Part shown: positions 53,373 through 61,552 of the stretch, in pieces
Position numbering within the stretch: position 1 is the stretch's first letter
Layout of the letters: each line of letters opens with the position of its first letter
Assembly (NCBI RefSeq): GCF_048264025.1
Contig: NZ_JBLXDN010000001.1
Span: forward strand, 62,001-126,000
Direction of reading: 5' to 3'
DNA: 64,000 bases
Origin: Nitrincola sp048264025
GTDB lineage: Bacteria; Pseudomonadota; Gammaproteobacteria; Pseudomonadales; Balneatricaceae
Notes under the pieces: model-generated
What the model was told of the DNA's origin: nothing
Database searches by the model: none
The model's input: only the letters and a program-made list of their open reading frames with translations
Made by a program: the position numbers and the translations under genes

Positions 53373-54562
53373 GCAGTCTCTCTTGCGTCTTGTTGTGTTT
53401 CCAAAGCCTTCAACAACTGATCACCAATCAGCGTCTTACGCCAGCCACTCAGCGTTTCCGGCAGATGAAAATGCCCCTGATCATCTTTGGAATTAATCAA
53501 TTTTTCCAGATCACGACGGCGTATGAGCAGCTCCGGCATAATCTGCTGCTGCTTCGCCACATCACGCCCAATGGCCTTGAGACGTTTCAGAGTCGCACTG
53601 TGGTATATATGCAGAGGCAAATTAATCGGCTCGGGTGGGTTTTGTTGAGCCGATGCTTCAGCCTGTGACAGAACAGCTATAATCGCAGCACCATCCGTTT
53701 TTAGATTCTGGCGGCGCAATAAACCTAAGGCATTTAACTGCTCCAGATTTTGCGGCCAGCATTCTATAATTTTCAGTAGGTGCTCATTTCTCAGTACATG
53801 GGGACGGCAAAGATTGCGTTCACGACACAGATTTTCTCGCCAAGCAGACAAGTCACGCAAGCCAGCCAGAGTAACCTCTGAGCTGATATTCAACTGCGTG
53901 AAGCGCCGGTAATATTCAAGCCCACCTGGGTCATTATCCCGGGAAGCCTGACCCAGCATACGACACTCATCCAACATCCACTCGTAGCGGCCACTGGCTT
54001 CAAGCTCACGTTTGAGTTGTATCGCGATAGTTGGCAAGTAGGCCACATCCAGTGCCGCATACAGAATCTGCTCATCAGATAAAGGACGCTGCAGCCAGTC
54101 GGAGCGGGTATGTGCCTTGCCCAGAGTAATATCCAGCGCATGTTGAAGGATACGCTGTAACCCCATACTAAAGCCCCAGCCTGCAAACGCGGCCGCCACC
54201 TGAGTATCCAACAAGGGTTCGGGGACAACACCATAATGGTGCCGGAACAACTCCAGATCTTCACTGGCAGCATGCAGCACCTTAAGCACGCGCACATCAG
54301 CCAACAAGGCCGCAAACGCTGACATATCATCAATGCTCAGCGGGTCGATTAGATAGCAATGGTACTCATCAGCCACCTGAATCAAGGCCGGCACAGGATA
54401 AAACGTATCCACCCGCATAAACTCGGTATCGACAGCAATAAAGGGTAATTCTGCCCACTGCTTACAGTAGTTCGACAGAGTTTCCGCATCACGTATCCAC
54501 ACAGGATCACGCGCACTAAGCTCCAATTGGTCAGCCTTATAAGCCTCTGTAGTCTGTGTCAT
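53366..54562 (-). CDS. rnd: Ribonuclease D
   Basis: 398-residue 3'-5' exoribonuclease for tRNA and stable RNA 3' ends. DEDDy motifs are FIAVDTEFMR, LHAASEDLEL and the third motif near QILYAALDVAYLP; two HRDC-type helical domains follow (about 215-380). It starts within the recR stop (ATGA). Confidence 0.94.
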   Translation of the reverse strand: MTQTTEAYKADQLELSARDPVWIRDAETLSNYCKQWAELPFIAVDTEFMRVDTFYPVPALIQVADEYHCYLIDPLSIDDMSAFAALLADVRVLKVLHAASEDLELFRHHYGVVPEPLLDTQVAAAFAGWGFSMGLQRILQHALDITLGKAHTRSDWLQRPLSDEQILYAALDVAYLPTIAIQLKRELEASGRYEWMLDECRMLGQASRDNDPGGLEYYRRFTQLNISSEVTLAGLRDLSAWRENLCRERNLCRPHVLRNEHLLKIIECWPQNLEQLNALGLLRRQNLKTDGAAIIAVLSQAEASAQQNPPEPINLPLHIYHSATLKRLKAIGRDVAKQQQIMPELLIRRRDLEKLINSKDDQGHFHLPETLSGWRKTLIGDQLLKALETQQDARETAC

Positions 54563-55170
54563 GCTTTATCCCTGACAATCACACGTCGCCCTGCCAAAGC
54601 ATGCGCCAGTGTGCCGCCATCAACAAATTCCAGTTCACCGCCGACCGGTACACCGTGTGCAATACGGGTGATACGAATATCCTCACGCTCAATCTGCCCG
54701 GAAATATAGTGGGCTGTAGCCTCACCTTCCACTGTCGGATTAGTCGCCAGAATCAACTCTTTGATATCACCTTGATCGATGCGCTCAAGTAACTGCGGAA
54801 TACCCAGGTCTTCAGGCCCCACACCGTCAATGGGTGACAGATGCCCTTTCAGTACAAAATACACCCCACCAAAACCACCGCTCTGCTCTATAGCCAGCAG
54901 GTCAACCGGTGACTCCAACACACAAACCACACTGGTATCACGGCTACTATCGGTGCAAATTTCACACACCGGCGTCTCAGACAGGGTACGACAACGTTCA
55001 CATTCACCTATATTTTCTACTGCTAACAATAAGGACTCCGCCAACTGGCGGGCATTATCACGATCACGTTCCAGCAGGTGTAACGCCATCCGCTGAGCTG
55101 ACTTAGGACCCACACCAGGTAAATAGCGCAGCGCATTAATCAGCTGCTGAAGCAACGGACTGAATGACAT
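54559..55170 (-). CDS. recR: Recombination mediator RecR
   Basis: 203 residues: N-terminal helix-hairpin-helix (LRYLPGVGPKSAQRMALHLL), the four-Cys zinc finger (CERCRTLSETPVCEIC), a Toprim domain (VCVLESPVDLLAIE) and the C-terminal Walker-like region. Works with RecO/RecF to load RecA at gaps. Shares one base with the ebfC stop. Confidence 0.96.
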   Translation of the reverse strand: MSFSPLLQQLINALRYLPGVGPKSAQRMALHLLERDRDNARQLAESLLLAVENIGECERCRTLSETPVCEICTDSSRDTSVVCVLESPVDLLAIEQSGGFGGVYFVLKGHLSPIDGVGPEDLGIPQLLERIDQGDIKELILATNPTVEGEATAHYISGQIEREDIRITRIAHGVPVGGELEFVDGGTLAHALAGRRVIVRDKA

Positions 55171-55493
55171 CAGAAAGGCATCTTAAAGCCTGGTGGCATC
55201 TGCATACCACCGGTGACCTGAGCCATGCGCTGCTGCGATTCAGCTTCTACTTTACGAACCGCATCATTCACCGCCGCCGCAATCAGGTCTTCAAGAATCT
55301 CTTTATCTTCTTCCATCAGGCTGCTATCAATGCTAACGCTTTTCACATCATGACGGCCGTTCATTACAATACTGACTAGCCCGGCTCCGGATTCACCCTG
55401 CACTTCCGCATTGGCAATTTCCTGTTGAGCGCGCTGCATCTCTTCCTGCATTTTTTGGGCTTGCTTCATGATATCGCCCATACCTTTCATCAT
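55170..55493 (-). CDS. YbaB/EbfC family nucleoid-associated protein
   Basis: 107 residues, with an N-terminal amphipathic helix rich in Met/Gln (MKQAQKMQEEMQRAQQEIA) and the VSIVMNGRHDVKSVSID strand pair. Dimeric DNA-binding protein always found between dnaX and recR. A GAGGA site precedes the ATG. Confidence 0.95.
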   Translation of the reverse strand: MMKGMGDIMKQAQKMQEEMQRAQQEIANAEVQGESGAGLVSIVMNGRHDVKSVSIDSSLMEEDKEILEDLIAAAVNDAVRKVEAESQQRMAQVTGGMQMPPGFKMPF

Positions 55494-55507
55494 AATACTA
55501 TCCTCAA

Positions 55508-57370
55508 CTAATCAATGGGTCTGACAGAAGCTGTGTCCAGCTCGGCAGAAAACTGTTCAATTATACGCTGAACCAACGGGTCCTTCTGCATAGAAATAAC
55601 CGCCTCAGCCTGGCGTTCCGCTTTTTTACGACTACCGTATTGGGCTGGTGTTTCGTGTGTTTGTTCCGCTTGAATAAAACGTATTTCAAGTGAAGTGTTA
55701 AAATACACCTGCAGCGCTTCCTGAATACGCTCTTTCTGGGTGTTATTCAGCAATGCACCCTGCTCAGGTGGATAATGAAAACATAATGACTCCGCATCAA
55801 CCTCTTCCAGGGATAGATTGCGACAAATACTCGCCGTCATACCGGTTAGTGGCAGCCGCGGTGCAACCCTGACCCAATCGGTTAGAGTCAGCGCTGTCAG
55901 ACTCGTGGGTACAGCCACCTCATGCTCTTCATCTTTAACCACCGAAGGCATATCAGAGACAGCAGCCGGAGGTGATACGACAGGCGGCTCCCTACTTGCT
56001 ACTGAGGGTGTGACAACCGGTGGCACAAGCACTTCAGGTTCAGCGGCAGGCTCACTGTATTGGGCTGCCGGTATATCAGCAGCCTCAGGCTTTTTTGCCG
56101 AAGAAGGAACCTCATCATCAGTCCAGGGGGGTGGTTCTTCCCAGGGCGGTAACGAGTCCGCCTGTTTTGTTGGCGCAGCGTCAGCTATCTCTGCAACGGT
56201 TGAGCTATTAACCGAATCGACACTAACTGGCTCTGTTGACGCCATAGATTTCTCAGCCGTAGCCGCTGGTGTTGACACCTGCAGAGAAGCCGGACGAAAT
56301 GCCAGCATACGTAACAACACCATTTCCAGCCCTTCACGCAGATCCGGTGCATAAGGCAGGTCTTTGCGTCCCATCAGGCCGATTTGATAATACAGCTGGA
56401 TATCTTCAGCACGCAGTAACGCTGCAAGTTCCATGACCTGCTGCTGATCTCCCAGGCTGTTATCGATGGCATCGGGAAGTAATTGCGCCAGGGCCACACG
56501 GTGCAACAGACTCACCAAATCCGCCAACACAGAGCTGTAATCCGGGCTAAATTCGGAAAGTGCTTGTACCGCATCCATGACACCACGAGCATCATGTTGC
56601 GCCAGCGCGGTCAAAATCTGATACACCAAACGCTGGTCGATGGTGCCCAGCATGGTGCGTACATCGGCTTCGGAGACCATGCCTGAACCAAACGCAATCG
56701 CCTGATCGGTCAGGCTCAAGGCATCGCGCATGGAGCCATCGGCACTGCGGGCCAACAACCAAAGTGCGGGCTCATCAAAACTAAGCTGCTCTTCGGTGAG
56801 CACATAGTGCAGGTGCTCAACAATACGCTGAGGGCTAAGATTCTTCAGGTTAAACTGCAAGCAACGAGACAAGACCGTTACCGGCAATTTTTGCGGATCG
56901 GTAGTTGCTAACAGAAATTTGACATGCGGAGGCGGTTCTTCGAGGGTTTTCAGCAGCGCATTGAATGAACTGCTGGAAAGCATGTGCACCTCATCGATCA
57001 GGTACACTTTATAGCGCCCATGACTAGGCGCATATTGCACATTCTCCAGCAGTTCACGGGTATCCTCTACCTTGGTACGGGATGCCGCATCCACCTCAAT
57101 CAGGTCGACAAACCGACCTTCGGCGATCTCCCGGCAAGCCGTACACACACCGCAGGGCGTCGAGGAAACACCTTCTTCACAGTTCAGTGCTTTGGCAAAC
57201 AAACGGGCAATGGAGGTTTTCCCCACCCCCCGTGTACCGGTAAACAGATAGGCATGATGCAATCTATCATTATCAAGTGCATTCACCAGAGCACGTAATA
57301 CATGCTCTTGCCCAGCCATTTCACTGAATTTTCGCGGCCGCCATTTTCGCGCCAGTACCTGATAGCTCAT
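55508..57370 (-). CDS. dnaX: DNA polymerase III subunits tau and gamma
   Basis: 620-residue clamp-loader ATPase (tau). Walker A GTRGVGKTS, a four-Cys zinc site (CEEGVSSTPCGVCTAC), Walker B in VYLIDEVHMLS and the sensor region TTDPQKLPVTVLSRC are visible. Domain III runs to about 365, followed by a Pro/Ala/Glu-rich linker and the tau-specific C-terminus. An internal slippery site at codons 426-427 should also give a 428-residue gamma form. First gene of the dnaX-ebfC-recR-rnd-ycgL-ycgN run. Confidence 0.96.
   Translation of the reverse strand: MSYQVLARKWRPRKFSEMAGQEHVLRALVNALDNDRLHHAYLFTGTRGVGKTSIARLFAKALNCEEGVSSTPCGVCTACREIAEGRFVDLIEVDAASRTKVEDTRELLENVQYAPSHGRYKVYLIDEVHMLSSSSFNALLKTLEEPPPHVKFLLATTDPQKLPVTVLSRCLQFNLKNLSPQRIVEHLHYVLTEEQLSFDEPALWLLARSADGSMRDALSLTDQAIAFGSGMVSEADVRTMLGTIDQRLVYQILTALAQHDARGVMDAVQALSEFSPDYSSVLADLVSLLHRVALAQLLPDAIDNSLGDQQQVMELAALLRAEDIQLYYQIGLMGRKDLPYAPDLREGLEMVLLRMLAFRPASLQVSTPAATAEKSMASTEPVSVDSVNSSTVAEIADAAPTKQADSLPPWEEPPPWTDDEVPSSAKKPEAADIPAAQYSEPAAEPEVLVPPVVTPSVASREPPVVSPPAAVSDMPSVVKDEEHEVAVPTSLTALTLTDWVRVAPRLPLTGMTASICRNLSLEEVDAESLCFHYPPEQGALLNNTQKERIQEALQVYFNTSLEIRFIQAEQTHETPAQYGSRKKAERQAEAVISMQKDPLVQRIIEQFSAELDTASVRPID
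56063..56096 (-). other. dnaX: Programmed -1 frameshift signal in dnaX
   Basis: The minus strand reads GCA AAA AAG CCT GAG with slippery heptamer A-AAA-AAG at 56096-56090. Slipping back one base gives AAA AAA GCC TGA, a stop at 56087-56085. Five bases after the heptamer an 8-bp stem begins: GGCTGCTG (56084-56077), loop ATATAC, CGGCAGCC (56070-56063), with one G-T pair. A GAGG lies upstream. Heptamer, spacing and immediate -1 stop all match the E. coli dnaX gamma signal. Confidence 0.88.
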
Positions 57371-57466
57371 AGTCGGGTTTAGCTCTCTCTCAAGTCACCC
57401 TGATAAAGGCGTTATCCTACCATGACTCCCGCTTCAAGTCTTACCCCAGTCCAGGCAATTCACCGA

Positions 57467-58912
57467 TCAATACACGCTGAACAGCGCCTGATTTAACCAC
57501 AGGTGTACCAGTACGCTGGACACATAACCCAGCAGTATCGCCGGCATCCAGCGCAGATGGCCCATAAAGGTGTAAATCCCTCGCGCCTGCCCCATCAGAG
57601 CCACACCAGCCGCGGAACCTACCGACAGCAAACTACCACCCACACCCGCCGTAAGCGTAATCAGCAACCAATGTCCGTGAGACATATGTGGTTCCATGGT
57701 AATCACCGCAAACATCACCGGAATGTTATCAATCACCGCGGAAATAAATCCCAGGGCTATATTGGCATAGGTCGCATCCCACTGGGTGTAGAGTATTTCT
57801 GACATCATCGCCAGATAGCCCATAAAACCCAGTCCGCCAACACACATAATAACCCCGTAAAAGAACAACAGAGTGTCCCACTCGGCCCGAGCGACACGAT
57901 TGAAAACGTCAAAGGGCACCACGCTCCCCAGGCGCTCCAGACGCTTTTTGTCACCCGCATGCTCGGCTAATAAGCGCTTCTTCGCTAACGAGCCCGGCAA
58001 GGTCATACGCAGGAAGTAACCAAAGAATTGCAGATAGCCAAGACCGGCCATCATGCCCAGAACAGGCGGCAAGTGCAGCAGTATATGGCAGGCAACAGCG
58101 GTTGCTATAGTGAGTAAGAACAGCACCAAAATACGTCTTGCTCCCCTTTTCAGCTCTACTTCCTCATCCTTAACCTGGGGCTTCTGGTCACCTATAAAGA
58201 AAGACATAATAATGGCAGGAATCAGAAAGTTCACCATCGAAGGTATGAACAGCACCAGGAACTCTTCAAAGCGGACCAGGCCCGCCTGCCAAACCATCAA
58301 GGTGGTGATATCGCCAAAAGGACTGAAGGCACCACCGGCATTGGCGGCAACCACAATATTGATACAACAGAGATTAATGAAGCGGTTATCGCCCTCACCC
58401 ACTTTCATCACCACGGCACACATCAACAAGGCCGTGGTCAGGTTGTCGGCAATGGGTGAGATAAAAAAGGCCAGCAATCCAGTCATCCAGAACAGCGTTC
58501 GATAACTAAATCCTTTGCGCACCATCCACGAACGCAGTGCATCAAACACCCGCCGCTCTTCCAAAGCGTTGATATAGGTCATCGCCACCAACAGGAACAG
58601 CATCAGCTCAGCGAATTCGAGCAGGGTTTCTTTAAAAGCCTCTTCTGGCACACCAGCCAAATCAGCCTGAACATAAACCCATCCGGCAATAGCCCAGATC
58701 ACCCCGGCTGCTACCAGTACGGGTTTAGATTTACGCAAATGCAGTTTTTCTTCACTCATTACCAGCATATACGCCAGCACAAACACCACCAAAGCGATGT
58801 AGCCAGCGGTAGTGGCTGTCAAATTAAGTGGTCCGGTGGCAGCCCAGGTAGAGGTACTGAATAGAGCCAGCAGAAAAGCCAATACTCCAATAATTATTTT
58901 TCTGGCAGTCAT
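57467..58912 (-). CDS. nhaD: NhaD-type Na+/H+ antiporter
   Basis: 481-residue carrier with about 12 spans and a possible signal-like first helix. Family motifs are FFISPIADNLTTALLMCAVVMK, VAANAGGAFSPFGDITTLMVWQAG and AVIDNIPVMFAVITM, which contain the conserved Asp/Thr/Asn residues of the ion-transporter superfamily. Exports Na+ (and Li+) at alkaline pH in marine and halophilic bacteria. It has its own long leader with two hairpins. Confidence 0.94.
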   Translation of the reverse strand: MTARKIIIGVLAFLLALFSTSTWAATGPLNLTATTAGYIALVVFVLAYMLVMSEEKLHLRKSKPVLVAAGVIWAIAGWVYVQADLAGVPEEAFKETLLEFAELMLFLLVAMTYINALEERRVFDALRSWMVRKGFSYRTLFWMTGLLAFFISPIADNLTTALLMCAVVMKVGEGDNRFINLCCINIVVAANAGGAFSPFGDITTLMVWQAGLVRFEEFLVLFIPSMVNFLIPAIIMSFFIGDQKPQVKDEEVELKRGARRILVLFLLTIATAVACHILLHLPPVLGMMAGLGYLQFFGYFLRMTLPGSLAKKRLLAEHAGDKKRLERLGSVVPFDVFNRVARAEWDTLLFFYGVIMCVGGLGFMGYLAMMSEILYTQWDATYANIALGFISAVIDNIPVMFAVITMEPHMSHGHWLLITLTAGVGGSLLSVGSAAGVALMGQARGIYTFMGHLRWMPAILLGYVSSVLVHLWLNQALFSVY

Positions 58913-58939
58913 GATGTTTCACTTCTGGAAGCATTAAGT

Positions 58940-59018
58940 TGACAGCGCCGAACGCGCTGTCAGGATGGTTGCTCAGTATAGTCTCAGCTTAACCCCTCTT
59001 CTATGCTTCTTAAGGGGT
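58940..59018 (-). promoter_or_regulatory. Structured leader upstream of nhaD
   Basis: Two hairpins lie in the 174-bp gap before nhaD. TGACAGCGC/GCGCTGTCA (58940-58948 with 58954-58962) is an exact 9-bp stem with a 5-nt loop, 27 bp before the start codon. ACCCCT/AGGGGT (58992-58997 with 59013-59018) is a second, 6-bp stem. I cannot match this to a known ion riboswitch from memory. Confidence 0.45.
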
Positions 59019-59086
59019 AATTATCTAGTTCTTTTAGACTATATAAGCATAAGCTATAAGCACTTACCGCATTGCAACATTGTACA

Positions 59087-60064
59087 TCACATATTTTCAC
59101 GCTGATGCGGTTGAGCAAAGTCTTGGACTGGTCCTGCAGGAACGATGGCCGTTGGATTAATCATGGTGTGACTAGCATAATAATGGGTCTTGATATGGCC
59201 CATATTGACCGTCTTCGCGACGCTCGGTTGCTGATACAAATCACGGAGATAACCCCACAGATGCGGGTAATCATCAATCCGTTTCAGGTTGCACTTAAAG
59301 TGCCCATGATAAACCGCATCAAAGCGAATCAGCGTGGTAAATAAACGCCAGTCGGCCTCAGTCAATTGATCACCAAGTAGAAAGCGACGTGTTGATAATT
59401 GTTCGTCAAGCCAATCCAGCGTATCAAATAATGGTTGCACCGCTTCTTCATAGGCTGACTGCGTGGTAGCAAACCCGGCTTTATAAACGCCATTGTTCAC
59501 GCTGTCATATACCCGCTCGTTAATCTGATCGATTTCTTCACGTAAGGCTTGCGGATAGTAATCGCCCGACGTTGCACCAACACTATCAAAGGCACTATTC
59601 AGCATACGGATGATGTCAGCCGATTCGTTACTGACAATTCGCTGTTGCTGCTTATCCCAGAGCACCGGTACAGTGACCCGCCCGGTATACACCGGATCTT
59701 CAGCAGTATAGACCTGACGCAAATAGTCGGCTTGATGCAGTGGATCAGCAACAACGCCCTCGCCTTCAGCAAAGGTCCAACCATCTTCGCGCATCAACGG
59801 ATTCACTACAGATACTGAAATAAATGACTCCAGCCCCTTAATCGCCCGAAATATCAACGTGCGATGTGCCCAGGGACAGGCCAGGGATACATACAAATGA
59901 TAGCGCTGCGGCTCGGGTTTAAAGCCCCCCTCTCCAGTAGGCCCAGGACTACCATCAGCTGTAATCCAGTTGCGAAACTGTGCTTCGCTGCGCACAAACC
60001 GACCTTCGGATGATTTCGTGTCGTACCATTGATCAACCCATTCACCGTCTACCAGCAAACCCAT
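59087..60064 (-). CDS. Glutathionyl-hydroquinone reductase (YqjG/xi-class GST)
   Basis: 325-residue xi-class GST. The catalytic Cys is in YVSLACPWAHRTLIFRAIKGLE; other family marks are the N-terminal GRFVRSEAQFRNWI segment, the GSH-binding VPVLWDKQQQRIVSNESADIIRML and the C-terminal IRFDAVYHGHFKCNLKRI. Reduces glutathionyl-(hydro)quinones. Stands as a single gene upstream of nhaD. Confidence 0.94.
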   Translation of the reverse strand: MGLLVDGEWVDQWYDTKSSEGRFVRSEAQFRNWITADGSPGPTGEGGFKPEPQRYHLYVSLACPWAHRTLIFRAIKGLESFISVSVVNPLMREDGWTFAEGEGVVADPLHQADYLRQVYTAEDPVYTGRVTVPVLWDKQQQRIVSNESADIIRMLNSAFDSVGATSGDYYPQALREEIDQINERVYDSVNNGVYKAGFATTQSAYEEAVQPLFDTLDWLDEQLSTRRFLLGDQLTEADWRLFTTLIRFDAVYHGHFKCNLKRIDDYPHLWGYLRDLYQQPSVAKTVNMGHIKTHYYASHTMINPTAIVPAGPVQDFAQPHQRENM

Positions 60065-60244
60065 TACACATACCTCTTTTGTTCAAAATCAGGAGACGGC
60101 TCACAGAAGGTTCCATAAACAGCCAAGACACTGCAGACAAATCCACAGCACAAGTTTGTACTCTTCAGTGTAGCGAATAGATCAGGTTTTAAAAACGACA
60201 GTTAAAGTGTGCTATAGAGAAAGGCATGATGATCTTGGGCCACT

Positions 60245-60335
60245 GGGGACGGATCTGTCTGACACGCCGTAAACACATCCCTGTGGGCTCAACTGCCGCC
60301 ATCCGGGCGGCAGATGGTCAGACAAATCCGACCCC
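60245..60335. repeat. 91-bp palindromic intergenic element
   Basis: The outer arms, GGGGACGGATCTGTCTGAC (60245-60263) and 60317-60335, match as reverse complements at 17 of 19 positions. Inside are a CACA/TGTG hairpin (60274-60285) and TGCCGCC/GGCGGCA (60294-60300 with 60306-60312). No ORF crosses it. It occupies a 328-bp gene-free stretch (60065-60392) and looks like a REP/MITE-like dispersed element; only one copy is in this window. Confidence 0.7.
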
Positions 60336-60392
60336 ATCAGCCTCGCAAGCGTTGGTGCCAGCATAAAGTCGGCTTACGCGTTACTATTAAAA

Positions 60393-60602
60393 CTAATGTG
60401 CAGCCAATTCACGGAAAGCAGGATTAGCCTGAATAGTTGCCAAGACTTTAGCAGCCAGCCCTGCCGGGTTACGTATTTTTGACTCCCAGCTTTTATCTAC
60501 AATTTGATCTGGCACAGAGTTTTGGGCGGGTGGTAGTATCGCTTTGAAGTGACCGTCTGGCACCAAGGCCGACGAAAGCGTGTCACTATACCGTTGAATC
60601 AC
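60393..60602 (-). CDS. Hypothetical 69-residue ORF, possibly a gene remnant
   Basis: A GTG-started frame of 69 codons with an in-frame TAA just upstream. The sequence has VPDGHFKAILPPAQNSVPDQIV and an Ala-rich C-terminal helix ending FRELAAH. The mixed composition is protein-like, but there is no clear ribosome site and no family I recognise. It sits between the palindromic element and ffs, so it may be the tail of a decayed gene. Confidence 0.3.
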   Translation of the reverse strand: MIQRYSDTLSSALVPDGHFKAILPPAQNSVPDQIVDKSWESKIRNPAGLAAKVLATIQANPAFRELAAH

Positions 60603-60676
60603 TGATTAATTGAAGTACAAAAGATAATTCAGAAAAATATAAGGCGAGTATTTAAACGATAAAAACGAGGGGTAAT

Positions 60677-60789
60677 GGAGGCAGCTCCACCAGCCACATC
60701 CCGGCACACGAGTCGACCGCTGTGGCTGCTCCCTTCCAGGCCTGACCAGGTTCACGGTGTATCGTTGCGAGAGGACCGGCAGAGCCACC
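60677..60789 (-). ncRNA. ffs: 4.5S RNA of the signal recognition particle
   Basis: The minus strand has the conserved SRP apical domain: CAGGCCTGGAAGGGAGCAGCC with the GGAA tetraloop, preceded by ACCTGGT and followed by GTGTGCCGGGATGTGGCTGG. The ends pair (GGTGGCTC at the 5' side with GAGCTGCC at the 3' side). Length of about 113 nt equals E. coli 4.5S RNA. A CGTTTTTATC run after the 3' end completes a terminator with the RNA's own stem. Ends are approximate within a few bases. Confidence 0.95.
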
Positions 60790-60825
60790 ATAACGCAGCG
60801 ATCTGAATTAACAGAATCGGCGCGA

Positions 60826-60854
60826 AGTATAAGCAGGCGAGCTCAGGAATGCAA
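60826..60854 (-). promoter_or_regulatory. sigma-70 promoter of ffs
   Basis: On the minus strand TTGCAT (60854-60849) and TATACT (60831-60826) are separated by 17 bp. The predicted start leaves a short 5' leader of about 30 nt before the mature 4.5S RNA, as in E. coli, where RNase P removes it. A G+C-rich stretch follows the -10, typical of a stringent discriminator. Confidence 0.75.
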
Positions 60855-60958
60855 ATTCTGTTGTTACTATTTTTCAAACTCGGCAACAGGATTCCAGATA
60901 CCCTGCATCGTGTTACACTAAGTCATCTTTATTTTTTGTGCTTCAGGGTTTGTGAGTT

Positions 60959-61498
60959 ATGACAGGTTCGTTAAAAGATCAGTTATTCAAAGCCGGCATC
61001 GCCAGCAAAAAACAGATCAAGCAGGTTGAGCTAGAAAAGCGTAAGCAATCCAAACAAGGCAGCAAGCCGGATAATGACCAGCACGCGGCCAGCGTTGAAG
61101 CCGCACGACAAGAGAAATTGCAGAAAGATCGCGCGCTCAATGAAGCACGCAAGCAGGCTCAAGTGCAACGTGCTGGCCAGGCTGAGATACGCCAACTGGT
61201 TGATCAACACCGCATCCGACTGCCTAAAGACGGTGATATCCGTTACTACTTCATCAGCCAGGACAAGGTCAAGCAACTCTGGATTAATGCCGACCTGCAA
61301 CGCCAGTTAGCCGGCCGTCGCATAGCTCTGGTCTGTGTCAATGATCGCTTTGAACTGGTGCCTTATGAGATTGCTGAACGCATCATTCAACGTGACCCTA
61401 GTGCAGTCATAAAAGAAGATACCGAGCGTCGTGACAAGATCGCGGCGGAGGAAGCCGAATACGAACAATTTCAAATACCTGACGATCTAGACTGGTAA
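60959..61498 (+). CDS. DUF2058 family protein (YaiL-like)
   Basis: 179 residues. The N-terminal SLKDQLFKAGIASKKQIKQVELEKRKQ, the highly charged middle helix and the C-terminal YYFISQDKVKQLWIN and FELVPYEIAERI segments match DUF2058. Cytosolic, function unknown, possibly nucleic-acid associated from its basic N-terminal half. It is divergent from ffs. Confidence 0.92.
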   Translation: MTGSLKDQLFKAGIASKKQIKQVELEKRKQSKQGSKPDNDQHAASVEAARQEKLQKDRALNEARKQAQVQRAGQAEIRQLVDQHRIRLPKDGDIRYYFISQDKVKQLWINADLQRQLAGRRIALVCVNDRFELVPYEIAERIIQRDPSAVIKEDTERRDKIAAEEAEYEQFQIPDDLDW

Positions 61499-61552
61499 AA
61501 ATTAGCCATACTGCTATTGTTGACTTAAACGTCCGGAATTCATGAGGTCAGC

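Noticed and set aside
56063..56096. Sequencing error in dnaX at the A6G run
   Set aside because: The zero frame stays open to a full-length tau, and the stem and immediate -1 stop show a functional signal rather than an indel.
55818..56354. 178-codon plus-strand ORF rich in Ser/Thr/Gly
   Set aside because: Antisense to the low-complexity Pro/Ala/Glu linker of dnaX; composition explains it.
60606..60791. 61-codon minus-strand ORF
   Set aside because: It covers the 4.5S RNA gene base for base; the reading frame is a by-product of the RNA sequence.
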